Positions 1-7,081 of a stretch of 7,172 nucleotides of DNA are shown here, piece after piece. Each line of letters begins with the position of its first letter. Positions within the stretch are counted from its first letter, which is position 1. The notes below the pieces were generated by a model, which saw only the letters and a list, made by a program, of their open reading frames with translations, did no database searches and was not told the origin of the DNA. Origin of the DNA: a bacterium (GTDB taxonomy: Bacteria > JALSQH01); contig JALSQH010000233.1 in the NCBI GenBank assembly GCA_026985515.1, forward strand, positions 1-7,172, written 5' to 3'. The position numbers and the translations under genes are program-made.

Positions 1-1279
1 CGAGAAGTTTTGCAGCTCTTGTAACATTTCCCCCCGTCTCTGCCAGGGCTCTTTCAATAATTTCCCTCTCCACCTCTTCCAGATAATTGTCAAGATTGAA
101 ATTTGTAAAATCTATTTCAAGTTTTTTCTCCTTTTTTTCCCTTTTAACTTCCGGTGGCAGGCTTTCTGGAGTTATGTAGCTTGAATTTTCCAGGATGGCT
201 GCTCTCTCCAGAATATTTATAAGCTCCCTTATGTTTCCGGGATAATCATATTCCATGAGAAGCTTCTCAGCCAGAGGAGAAACACCTTTCAATTCCTTCC
301 CTAACTCCCTGTTGAGTCGATTTAAAGTGTAGTTGATTATTACAGGTATATCCTCTTTTCTCTCTCTAAGGGGTGGTATGTAGATTTCAATGACATTGAG
401 CCTGTAGTAGAGATCCTGTCTGAATCTCCCCTGCTCAGCCTCTTTCTTCAGATCTTTGTTGGTGGCGGCAATTATTCTGACATCCACTTCAATGTCCTGC
501 AGCCCCCCTATGGGTCTCACCTTCTTTTCCTGTAGCACTCTGAGTAATTTCACCTGAAGGTTGAGTGGAAGTTCTCCAATTTCGTCCAGAAAGAGCGTTC
601 CCCTGTTGGCAAGCTGAAATAATCCTATCTTGTCGTATGTTGCACCTGTAAAGGCACCTTTAACATATCCAAAGAGTTCGCTTTCCAGTAATTCTGGTGG
701 GATTGCTCCGCAATTGATTGGTACGAAGGGTTGCTCTCTCCTTCTGCTTGTAAAGTGGATGAGTCTGGCCACAACCTCCTTTCCTACGCCGCTCTCACCG
801 GTCAGAAGAACGTTGGCGTTGGTGTTTTTAATCTTCTCTATGATGTTTACAACTTCTATGGCCCATTTTGAGTTACCAAGCAGGTGAAGCGGTACTTCCA
901 CTTCTTCCCTTGCAGATAACGCTTTTCTTATCTTTTCCCTCAATTCGCTGATTTTGAATGGTTTTGAAATATAGTCAAAGGCCCCCAGTTCCATTGCCTT
1001 GATCCCGCTTTCAAGATCAGAGTAGGCGGTTATTATTATTACAGCGGAGGAAGGTGATTTTTCCTTAACTGCCTTCAATATTTCAATTCCTGAAGTTTCA
1101 CCCTTTTCTTCCATGAGTCTGAGATCTGTGATAACAATGTCGATAAATCCACTCTCTCTGATGATTTCAAGGGCTTCTCTTCCAGAGGAAGTGGAAAGCA
1201 CCTCAAATTCATCTTCAAAAGCTGAAGTCAGAAGCTCCAGCAGACCTCTTTCATCTTCCACTATAAGCATCTTTTTCAT
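1..1279 (-). CDS. pilR: Sigma-54-dependent response regulator PilR (NtrC family), 3' end outside the window
   Basis: This is a sigma-54 transcription activator that, when phosphorylated by its partner kinase PilS, would drive sigma-54 promoters, classically that of the pilin gene. I read 426 codons before the left edge. Residues 1-120 are a receiver domain: acidic pocket E8/D9, phospho-acceptor D52, T84 and K106 (SKPF). Residues about 132-365 are the AAA+ domain: Walker A GESGVGKE (161-168), the sigma-54 contact loop GAFTGA (208-213), Walker B LFLDE (229-233), arginine-finger region around R287/R293 and sensor II PGNIREL (347-353). A Fis-type helix-turn-helix begins at about 403-426 (ETGGNVTRAAKLL) and is cut by the window. 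The start ATG at 1279 has AAGGGG six bases upstream and lies inside the end of pilS; an ATG three codons later is possible. The loop after D52 is about four residues longer than usual and lacks the common Pro. PilR is chosen over other NtrC-family names from its place beside pilBTC and pilS. Confidence 0.93.
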   Translation of the reverse strand, partial: MKKMLIVEDERGLLELLTSAFEDEFEVLSTSSGREALEIIRESGFIDIVITDLRLMEEKGETSGIEILKAVKEKSPSSAVIIITAYSDLESGIKAMELGAFDYISKPFKISELREKIRKALSAREEVEVPLHLLGNSKWAIEVVNIIEKIKNTNANVLLTGESGVGKEVVARLIHFTSRRREQPFVPINCGAIPPELLESELFGYVKGAFTGATYDKIGLFQLANRGTLFLDEIGELPLNLQVKLLRVLQEKKVRPIGGLQDIEVDVRIIAATNKDLKKEAEQGRFRQDLYYRLNVIEIYIPPLRERKEDIPVIINYTLNRLNRELGKELKGVSPLAEKLLMEYDYPGNIRELINILERAAILENSSYITPESLPPEVKREKKEKKLEIDFTNFNLDNYLEEVEREIIERALAETGGNVTRAAKLL

Positions 1280-2846
1280 ACTTTTCCCCTTCAGGAATTT
1301 TTACAACGAAGCATTTATCCCTTCTGTCCCAGTAAATTGTTCCTCTGTGAGCGGTGATGATTTTTTTTACAAGGGGTAAACCGAGACCAGTTCCCTTTTG
1401 TTTGGTGGTGAAAAATGGCTGGAAAATTTTTTCTGCGTACTGATCAGGAATTCCTTCTCCTGTATCGGATATTTTCAAATTTATTGAGTTATCTTTCTTT
1501 TCAACATGTACTATTATTTTTCCTCTGCGATTCATTGCCTCAATGGAATTCTGGAAAAGATTGATGAATGCCTCCTGCAACCAGAATCTGTCACCATTTA
1601 TTACTGTATTTTCTCCAGTTATTTCAAGTTCTGTTTGTGCATTATTTTCATTGGAAGTTTTTTTGAAAGTTTCTTTGAGAAATTCCCGTAGATCAATTTT
1701 CTCTTCTTTTATCTGAATTTCCCTGGAGTAGTTGAGAATCTGTTTGATAAGATGCTCAATCCTTTCAGATTCCTCTGTGAGAACCGAGGCAAAACGATTA
1801 ATTTTTGCATCGTCAGGTTCCTTTTTATTCAATTCTTCGAGAAGCAGTTCCACAGAGAGTTTTACTGCTGAGAGTGGGTTTCTGAGGTCATGAGCTATGT
1901 TTGATGCCATTTCTCCTATGAGTGCGAATTTCTCTTTTTCTATCAGCTTCTTTTCCACCTCTTTTATTCGGGTCAGATCCTGAAAAGTTATGAGAATATG
2001 TTTTTCGCCACCAATATTGATTTCAGATGCGCTCAATCCTATTACCAGATTTTTGTCTTCATAATTAATTTGAAGTTCCTCTCTGAAGAGGGTGGGAGAT
2101 GGAATTGTACCGAATATAGTTTTAATGTTTTTCCCCGCAGGATTTTCACCGAGGATTTTCATTGCTGAGGGATTGGCAAAGAGGATCTTCCCTCCGGTAT
2201 CTGTGATCAGTATGCCGGACCCAACATTGTTGACAATCGTCTGATAGAGTTCCCTGAACTCCGTCAGACTTTTTTCCTGTGTCTCTATCTTTTTCTCCAT
2301 TTTTGTTAGGCGTGAAGTTAGAAAGCTACCCAGAAGGACAAAAATGAGTATGGCAGAGAAAATATAGAAAATTTTCATTGTTATTTCGGGAGTTACGGGA
2401 AGACCATTCTGAAACTGATAATAGTAGGTTAGAAGGGTAAAACCTATTCCCTCAGCCACACCATAGAAGATGTTCACCCAGCTGGGGAAGAAGAAACTGA
2501 TTGACAGAGCAAGAAGGAGAAGGAGAAATGTTAAGGGACTGTCTCCAGCCCCTGTGCTGTAGATGAGGAAGAGGGTCAGCACAGTGTCTATGGAAAACTG
2601 GAAGTGGATTATGTAGTTGAGAGGTATCTTTTCCCATGTGGATAGAAGAACAACCACTATTGTTACCGTGAAACTGAGGATAAGAAAGGTGGAAATTGAT
2701 TTTATGAGGGTGGTGTCAATGGTGTATATAGTTTGTCCCATGTAGTAAGATAGAAGAAGGAAAATGGTCAGGAGAAAGAGTCTGTATAGATTGAATTTGA
2801 GGAAGTCGTTAAGTTTCTCCTGTTCCCCCGCTCTCTTTGCTTCCAA
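1251..2846 (-). CDS. pilS: Membrane sensor histidine kinase PilS
   Basis: A 531-residue sensor kinase expected in the inner membrane and partner of PilR. Six hydrophobic segments (about 21-38, 48-69, 78-98, 104-120, 122-143, 157-178) match the six-helix N-terminus known for Pseudomonas PilS. A charged signalling helix (180-200) and a PAS domain (about 200-295) follow. The HisKA H-box is IAHDLRNPLSAV with H319 as phospho-site; the HDLRN arrangement (acidic at +1, Asn at +4) is the motif linked to both kinase and phosphatase activity. The ATPase part has the N-box around N433, G1 DTGEGI (461-466), F-box FQPFF (475-479) and G2 GTGLGL (485-490), so the catalytic core looks complete. The start is TTG, the first possible start codon after the in-frame pilC stop; the next in-frame ATG (residue 36) would remove TM1. 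GGAGG directly abuts the TTG, an unusual spacing. Its 3' end overlaps pilR. An AtoS/NtrB-like sensor is the generic alternative, but six helices and context favour PilS. Confidence 0.92.
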   Translation of the reverse strand: MEAKRAGEQEKLNDFLKFNLYRLFLLTIFLLLSYYMGQTIYTIDTTLIKSISTFLILSFTVTIVVVLLSTWEKIPLNYIIHFQFSIDTVLTLFLIYSTGAGDSPLTFLLLLLALSISFFFPSWVNIFYGVAEGIGFTLLTYYYQFQNGLPVTPEITMKIFYIFSAILIFVLLGSFLTSRLTKMEKKIETQEKSLTEFRELYQTIVNNVGSGILITDTGGKILFANPSAMKILGENPAGKNIKTIFGTIPSPTLFREELQINYEDKNLVIGLSASEINIGGEKHILITFQDLTRIKEVEKKLIEKEKFALIGEMASNIAHDLRNPLSAVKLSVELLLEELNKKEPDDAKINRFASVLTEESERIEHLIKQILNYSREIQIKEEKIDLREFLKETFKKTSNENNAQTELEITGENTVINGDRFWLQEAFINLFQNSIEAMNRRGKIIVHVEKKDNSINLKISDTGEGIPDQYAEKIFQPFFTTKQKGTGLGLPLVKKIITAHRGTIYWDRRDKCFVVKIPEGEKYEKDAYSGR

Positions 2847-2852
2847 CCTCCA

Positions 2853-4073
2853 TTACCCCATAACTGTCTGACCAATCTGGAATATGGGCAGATACATTGC
2901 AACCAGCAGACCTCCAACAACCACACCTAAAAATACGACGATCAGGGGCTCTATCATTGCCGTGATACCTTCGACGGCGTTGTCCACTTCTGTTTCGTAG
3001 AAGTCGGCTATTTTATTGAGCATCGAATCAAGAGAACCTGTCTGTTCACCAACTTCAATCATCTGAACCACGAGGGGAGGAAAGATTTTACTCTCCTTCA
3101 ATGGCTCAGTCATATTTTTACCCTGGGTGATAGCCTCCCTTACCTTCATTATTTCTTCTTCAATTATTTTGTTACCACTGGAAGCGGCCACTATTTCCAG
3201 TCCATCCATAATGGGAACACCACTGCTGAGTATTGTACCCAGAGTTCTTGTGAATCTTGCCACAGCCTGCTTTTTAATAAGGTCACCAAATGCGGGGAGT
3301 TTCAAAAACATGGCGTCTAAAATCCTTCTTCCTTTCTCAGTTGAGGCAATATATCTGTACAGAACAATCAGGGCAATTACACCTATTGTTAGCCAGAGGA
3401 AATTGTGTGAAAACCAGTTACTCAGCCCAATGGCGATCCTTGTGGGTAATGGAAGCTGACCGCCCATATCTTCAAACATCTTTGCAAAGGTTGGGATGAC
3501 AAATTTCATCATTGCTGCAACGACCACCACAGCAACAACAATAACGATCATGGGGTATCTCAGGGCTTTCTTTACTTTCTCTCTTACTTCCTTTGCCTTC
3601 TCCATCTGCTGGGCAAGTCTGTTAAGAACGGTATCCAGAACACCACCAACCTCACCGGCTGCCACAAGGCTTACAAATAACTGATCGAAAACTTTTGGAT
3701 GTTTCTTCAGAGCATCTGCAAATGTGGAACCGCTTTCCACATCAGCTTTAACTTCCATCAGGACCTTTTTGAATGTTGGATTTGGCTGTTGCTGGGCAAG
3801 TATATCCAGTCCCTGTACGATGGGAAGTCCTGCATCTATCATCGTTGCAAATTGTCTGGTGAACACAACGAGGTCATCTATGGTAACTTTTGGCTGGAGG
3901 AAAGAGATGTTCAGTTCTTTGCTGAAAATACTCTCCCCTTTCTTTTTTATTTTTATGGGAGTAATTCTCTGACTCTGGAGAATTGACCTTACAGCCTCTT
4001 CAGAGGCCGCCTCAATTTCTCCTTTCTGGGTGCCACCATCAGGCAATTTTCCTTCCCAAACAAATACCGGCAT
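2853..4073 (-). CDS. pilC: Type IV pilus inner-membrane platform protein PilC (GspF family)
   Basis: A 406-residue polytopic inner-membrane protein that forms the platform on which PilB and PilT act and from which pilin subunits are added or removed. It has two GspF/T2SSF domains that are visible as an internal duplication: FTRQFATMIDAGLPI (71-85) matches FTRTLGTILSSGVPI (274-288), AAGEVGGVLDTVLNRLA (138-154) matches EVGEQTGSLDSMLNKIA (340-356), and PMIVIV..IPTF (174-196) matches PLIVVF..LPIF (376-398). Membrane segments are predicted near 174-193, 222-240 and 376-395. Length agrees with the usual 400-410 residues. The ATG at 4073 is preceded by AAAGGGGG with a four-base spacer. It lies 15 bases after pilT and its stop is six bases before the pilS start, in the same frame. 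GspF of a type II secretion system is the alternative; the adjacent PilT rules strongly for the pilus. Confidence 0.96.
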   Translation of the reverse strand: MPVFVWEGKLPDGGTQKGEIEAASEEAVRSILQSQRITPIKIKKKGESIFSKELNISFLQPKVTIDDLVVFTRQFATMIDAGLPIVQGLDILAQQQPNPTFKKVLMEVKADVESGSTFADALKKHPKVFDQLFVSLVAAGEVGGVLDTVLNRLAQQMEKAKEVREKVKKALRYPMIVIVVAVVVVAAMMKFVIPTFAKMFEDMGGQLPLPTRIAIGLSNWFSHNFLWLTIGVIALIVLYRYIASTEKGRRILDAMFLKLPAFGDLIKKQAVARFTRTLGTILSSGVPIMDGLEIVAASSGNKIIEEEIMKVREAITQGKNMTEPLKESKIFPPLVVQMIEVGEQTGSLDSMLNKIADFYETEVDNAVEGITAMIEPLIVVFLGVVVGGLLVAMYLPIFQIGQTVMG

Positions 4074-4088
4074 ATTACCCCCTTTATT

Positions 4089-5183
4089 TTATTTTCTTTT
4101 TACTCTTCCTCCTCCAAGTTCAAGGTTCTTAAGCATCTGTCTGAACTCCTCGGGATCTGGAGACCTGCCTATGGCATCTTCAAGGGTTATCAGTCTCCTC
4201 TGGTAGAGATTGAGCAGTGCCTGATTCATAGTCTGCATGCCATACTTTTCCTGACCAATCTGCATCTGGGAGTAAATCTGATGAATCTTGTCCTCTCTTA
4301 TTAGGTTTCTGATGGCTGCATTTGGTATGAGTACCTCTGCGGCGAGTACTCTTCCCTTTCCAGAAGCTTTGGGTATGAGGATCTGGCTTATTACTCCTTC
4401 AAGCACGAAGGAGAGCTGAGCCCTTACCTGTGGCTGCTGATGGGGTGGAAAAACATCTATGATTCTGTTAATGGTTTGAATGGCATTGTTAGTGTGGAGG
4501 GTGGCGAAGGTCAGGTGTCCCGTTTCTGCAATTGTCAGAGCCGCCTCAATTGTTTCAAGATCTCTCATCTCACCGATCAATACAATATCAGGATCCTGCC
4601 TCAAAACATACTTCAGGGCAGTTTTAAAGGATTTTGTATCCGCCCCCACTTCCCTTTGATTAACAATGCACTTTTTGTGGGGGTGGAGATACTCAATTGG
4701 ATCTTCTATGGTAATAATATGTTCATGCCTCGTTTCATTTATTTTGTTTATCATCGATGCAAGGGTTGTGGATTTTCCGGCACCTGTGGGACCTGTGACC
4801 AGAACAAGACCCCTGGGAAGCTGAGTCAATTTTTCCACCACAGGCGGTAAACCCAGTTCCTCAAAGCTCATGATTTTATATGGGATCTGCCTGAAGGCAC
4901 CTGCCACAGCCCCTCTCTGCATGAAAATATTTGCTCTGAATCTGCTCAATCCCTTTATTCCAAAGGAGAGGTCAAGTTCATTTTCTTCTTCAAATTTATG
5001 CTTCTGTGCGTCTGTCAGAATGCTGTAGCAGAGTTGCTTTGTATCAACGGGGCTGAGAGGCGGCATGTCAAGGGGAACAAGTTTTCCATCGATTCTCAGT
5101 TGTGGAGGAGTCCCGGTGGTGATGTGGAGGTCTGATGCACCCTTTTCAATCATCAATTTCAGTAACTGGTGTAAGCTCAGCAT
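4089..5183 (-). CDS. pilT: Type IV pilus retraction ATPase PilT
   Basis: A 364-residue cytoplasmic hexameric ATPase that drives pilus disassembly, giving twitching motility and DNA uptake in well-studied bacteria. The N-terminal PAS-like half (about 1-105) is followed by the RecA-like core with Walker A GPTGAGKS (131-138), Asp box TIEDPIEY (158-165; catalytic-site E160), Walker B VLIGEMRD (201-208; E205) and His box GHLTFATLHTNNA (222-234; H223 and H230). The motif AIRNLIRE (290-297) is the PilT signature required for retraction and separates it from PilB. Walker A has Ala where many homologues have Ser, a mild change. There is no zinc tetracysteine, as expected for PilT. The ATG at 5183 has AGGGAGG four bases upstream, and the gene begins 11 bases after pilB. 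PilU is possible in principle, but only one PilT-type gene is here, the length fits PilT, and the pilBTC context is classical. Confidence 0.97.
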   Translation of the reverse strand: MLSLHQLLKLMIEKGASDLHITTGTPPQLRIDGKLVPLDMPPLSPVDTKQLCYSILTDAQKHKFEEENELDLSFGIKGLSRFRANIFMQRGAVAGAFRQIPYKIMSFEELGLPPVVEKLTQLPRGLVLVTGPTGAGKSTTLASMINKINETRHEHIITIEDPIEYLHPHKKCIVNQREVGADTKSFKTALKYVLRQDPDIVLIGEMRDLETIEAALTIAETGHLTFATLHTNNAIQTINRIIDVFPPHQQPQVRAQLSFVLEGVISQILIPKASGKGRVLAAEVLIPNAAIRNLIREDKIHQIYSQMQIGQEKYGMQTMNQALLNLYQRRLITLEDAIGRSPDPEEFRQMLKNLELGGGRVKRK

Positions 5184-5194
5184 ATTTCCTCCCT

Positions 5195-6913
5195 TTAGTC
5201 TGGAGCAGATACTCTCAGAACTTCTTCAAGTGTGGTTATACCTGCCTTAACTTTGTTGAGTCCGCTTCTTCTCAATGTTTTCATACCGAGTCTGATTGCT
5301 TCCCTCTTAATTTCAAGGGCTGAAGCTCCATTAAGGATGAGTTCTTTAATTGGTTCGGAGACAACCAGAACTTCATAGAGAGCTACCCTGCCCTTGTAAC
5401 CTGTACCATCGCACGCTTCACATCCTCTTCCCCTGTAAACCTTGAATGAATCAAGCTCTTCAGGTTTTACTCCTGCATCCAGGAGAGCCTTTTTCAGTGC
5501 GTCGGTCATGGGCACTTCTTCCTTGCAGTTTTCACATATCCTCTTTGCCAGCCTCTGGGCAACAACTGCGTTGAGAGCTGAGGCCACCAGAAAGGGCTCA
5601 ATTCCCATATTGAGCAGTCGTGTGACTGTGCTGGCAGCATCGTTGGTGTGGAGTGTTGAAAGAACCATGTGACCTGTTAGAGCTGCTTTTATGGCTATTT
5701 CTGCCGTTTCAAAATCTCTTATCTCTCCAACCATGATTATGTCAGGATCCTGCCTGAGGAATGATCTCAGGGCTGCGGCAAATGTGAGACCAATTTCTTC
5801 CCTTACATTGACCTGATTTATACCCGGGAGATTGAATTCCACAGGATCTTCGGCTGTTGAAATATTAACTTCATCTGTATTCAATTCTGTTAAGGCTGAA
5901 TAGAGAGTCGTTGTTTTACCTGATCCTGTGGGACCGGTTACGAGGACCATTCCATATGGCTGATGAATTGCGTTTTTAAAATCCCTGAGCTGATCTTCCT
6001 CAAATCCTAATTTTGTCATGTCTAACTGGAGATTTGATTTGTCCAGCAACCTCAGAACAACTTTTTCACCGAAGAGAGTCGGAAGTGTTGATACACGGAA
6101 ATCCATCTCTTTGCCCTTACCGATCTTTATCTTAATTCTTCCATCCTGTGGAAGTCTTCTCTCAGCTATGTCAAGATTTGCCATTATCTTGATTCTTGAA
6201 ACAATGGCGTTTTTAAGTTTCAGTGGTGGCCTCATGATTTCTCTTAAATCACCATCTATCCTGAATCTGATCCTCATAAACTTTTCATAGGGCTCAATAT
6301 GGATGTCGCTTGCCTTCTTCTGAATTGCACTCATCAGAATTGCGTTTACCAGTTTGACAACCGGAGCCTGTTCAGCTTCTCCCTCTAACTTGGAAATATC
6401 AACTTCCTCTTCTTCCTCCTCTGCCACATCTATTTCACTTTCAAAATCACTGAGAATCTCTGAGAAATCCTCACCTCCTATTCCGCCACCCTCTTCGTAG
6501 TATTTCTGAATTGCCTCTATGATTTCCTTTTCCGGAGCCACAACGGCCTCAACATTGTAACCGGTGTGAAATTTTATATCATCAATGGCGAAGATGTTTG
6601 ATGGATCACTCATGGCAACAATAAGGGTTGAACCTGTCCTGTTTATGGGAATCACATTGTACTTTTTCGCCATCTCTTTTGGAAGAAGTTTGATCACTTC
6701 CGGATCAATTTCTATTTCTTTCAGATTAACTGCGGGAACTCCATACTGCTTGCTCAGAAACTTGGTCAGTTCCTCCTCATTGATGAAGCCCAGTCTCGTC
6801 AGATGGGTACCCAGCCTCCCGCCATGCTTTTTCTGCTCCTCCAGAGCCTTTTGTAGCTGTTCCGGAGTGATTAAATTTTCTTTTACAAGCAATTCCCCCA
6901 GTTTCTTTGCCAT
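5195..6913 (-). CDS. pilB: Type IV pilus extension ATPase PilB with N-terminal MshEN domain
   Basis: A cytoplasmic ATPase (572 residues from the ATG at 6913) that powers pilin polymerisation at PilC. Numbering from that ATG, two 24-residue MshEN-type motifs occupy 4-27 (KLGELLVKENLI...Q) and 33-56 (RLGTHLTRLGFI...Q); this fold is known to bind c-di-GMP in MshE and some PilB proteins. A Gly- and Glu-rich linker (about 141-181, including six Glu in a row) leads to the GspE/PilB core: Walker A GPTGSGKTTT (327-336), Asp box TAEDPVEF (353-360), Walker B MVGEIRD (394-400, E397) and His box GHMVLSTLHTNDA (414-426). Cysteines at 460/463 and 498/501 (CENC and CEAC) form the zinc-type tetracysteine of PilB/GspE. 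I chose ATG 6913 because AGAGGTG lies six bases upstream; the in-frame GTG at 6946 adds 11 residues but has no ribosome site and overlaps a candidate promoter. The gene opens the operon. GspE is the main alternative, made unlikely by the neighbours. Confidence 0.96.
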   Translation of the reverse strand: MAKKLGELLVKENLITPEQLQKALEEQKKHGGRLGTHLTRLGFINEEELTKFLSKQYGVPAVNLKEIEIDPEVIKLLPKEMAKKYNVIPINRTGSTLIVAMSDPSNIFAIDDIKFHTGYNVEAVVAPEKEIIEAIQKYYEEGGGIGGEDFSEILSDFESEIDVAEEEEEEVDISKLEGEAEQAPVVKLVNAILMSAIQKKASDIHIEPYEKFMRIRFRIDGDLREIMRPPLKLKNAIVSRIKIMANLDIAERRLPQDGRIKIKIGKGKEMDFRVSTLPTLFGEKVVLRLLDKSNLQLDMTKLGFEEDQLRDFKNAIHQPYGMVLVTGPTGSGKTTTLYSALTELNTDEVNISTAEDPVEFNLPGINQVNVREEIGLTFAAALRSFLRQDPDIIMVGEIRDFETAEIAIKAALTGHMVLSTLHTNDAASTVTRLLNMGIEPFLVASALNAVVAQRLAKRICENCKEEVPMTDALKKALLDAGVKPEELDSFKVYRGRGCEACDGTGYKGRVALYEVLVVSEPIKELILNGASALEIKREAIRLGMKTLRRSGLNKVKAGITTLEEVLRVSAPD

Positions 6914-6919
6914 ACTTCG

Positions 6920-6926
6920 CACCTCT
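6920..6926 (-). promoter_or_regulatory. Ribosome binding site deciding the pilB start
   Basis: AGAGGTG on the minus strand is six bases before the ATG at 6913. The upstream in-frame GTG (6946) has only an AT-rich stretch before it and no Shine-Dalgarno sequence, so this site favours the shorter PilB, which also begins like family members just before the KLGELL motif. Confidence 0.75.
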
Positions 6927-6936
6927 TTTTTTATAT

Positions 6937-6965
6937 AGTTTAGCACACATTTGGGAATAAAACAA
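6937..6965 (-). promoter_or_regulatory. Candidate sigma-70-type promoter of the pil operon
   Basis: On the minus strand TTGTTT (6960-6965) is followed by a 17-base spacer and TAAACT (6937-6942) with a TGn extension (TGC, 6943-6945). The -10 has four of six consensus bases, the -35 three of six, and the extended -10 compensates. Transcription would begin near 6930, giving a short leader of about 17 bases before the ATG at 6913 and excluding the GTG at 6946 as a start. This is inference from consensus only; no -24/-12 sigma-54 pattern was seen here. Confidence 0.4.
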
Positions 6966-6985
6966 TGGTACGCTTTAGCTCAAAA

Positions 6986-7004
6986 ATAATCTTACCGAAA
7001 AAGG
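6986..7004 (+). repeat. Imperfect direct repeat, copy 1
   Basis: ATAATCTTACCGAAAAAGG here resembles ATTATCTTACCAACAAAAGG at 7100-7119. The first 11 bases differ at one position; the rest match with one gap. Copies are 114 bases apart, close to 11 helical turns, and flank the hairpin and the divergent promoter candidate. It may be a regulator site or chance similarity. Confidence 0.3.
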
Positions 7005-7009
7005 TGGTG

Positions 7010-7038
7010 TTTACTCAGAAAAATTCCCATAATAAAAT
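7010..7038 (+). promoter_or_regulatory. Candidate divergent sigma-70-type promoter
   Basis: On the plus strand TTTACT (7010-7015, four of six consensus bases) is followed by a 17-base spacer and TAAAAT (7033-7038, five of six). Transcription would start near 7045, within the hairpin at 7041-7068, and would lead to the ribosome site at 7082 and ATG at 7094. AT-rich intergenic DNA gives such matches by chance fairly often, so the case rests on the right order of promoter, leader, ribosome site and start codon. Confidence 0.35.
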
Positions 7039-7040
7039 TC

Positions 7041-7068
7041 GTGGCCGCACCAAGAAAGGCACGGCCAC
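7041..7068. repeat. GC-rich hairpin in the intergenic region (leader stem-loop, operator or terminator)
   Basis: GTGGCCG (7041-7047) is the exact reverse complement of CGGCCAC (7062-7068), with a 14-base interior in which CC (7050-7051) and GG (7058-7059) can add two pairs after a 2x2 mismatch. It is a GC-rich island in AT-rich DNA. Read on the minus strand it is followed by GAATTTTATTA, which would suit a modest Rho-independent terminator for a gene entering from the right; on the plus strand there is no U-tract and it would sit at the 5' end of the divergent transcript. The structure is clear, the role is not. Confidence 0.5.
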
Positions 7069-7081
7069 ATCAAAACATAAC

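Noticed and set aside
3127-3459. 110-codon open frame on the plus strand opposite pilC
   Set aside because: Fully antisense to a well-supported membrane protein gene, with no recognisable features.
4440-4850. 136-codon open frame on the plus strand opposite pilT
   Set aside because: It lies wholly antisense to the conserved ATPase core of pilT, has no plausible domain and no ribosome site that I can see; it is a shadow of the real gene.
5700-5760. Repeat shared between pilB (around 5715-5775) and pilT (around 4560-4620)
   Set aside because: The similarity, including the phrase encoding LRQDPDI, reflects homology of the two ATPases around Walker B, not a mobile or regulatory repeat.
6585-6938. 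117-codon open frame on the plus strand opposite the start of pilB
   Set aside because: It is antisense to the MshEN-coding part of pilB, with a low-complexity Ser/Phe-rich translation typical of reverse-strand shadows.
6914-6946. Eleven-residue N-terminal extension of PilB from the GTG at 6946
   Set aside because: No ribosome site precedes the GTG, the stretch contains the ribosome site for the ATG at 6913, it overlaps the candidate promoter, and the ATG fits the family start.
7041-7068. c-di-GMP riboswitch or tRNA in the intergenic region
   Set aside because: Only a single short stem is present; there are no conserved riboswitch core motifs, and no T-loop or cloverleaf pattern.
7041-7070. 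Sigma-54 promoter suggested by GGCACG at 7058-7063
   Set aside because: A TTGC-type -12 element is missing at the required distance, so the GGCAC is better explained as part of the hairpin.
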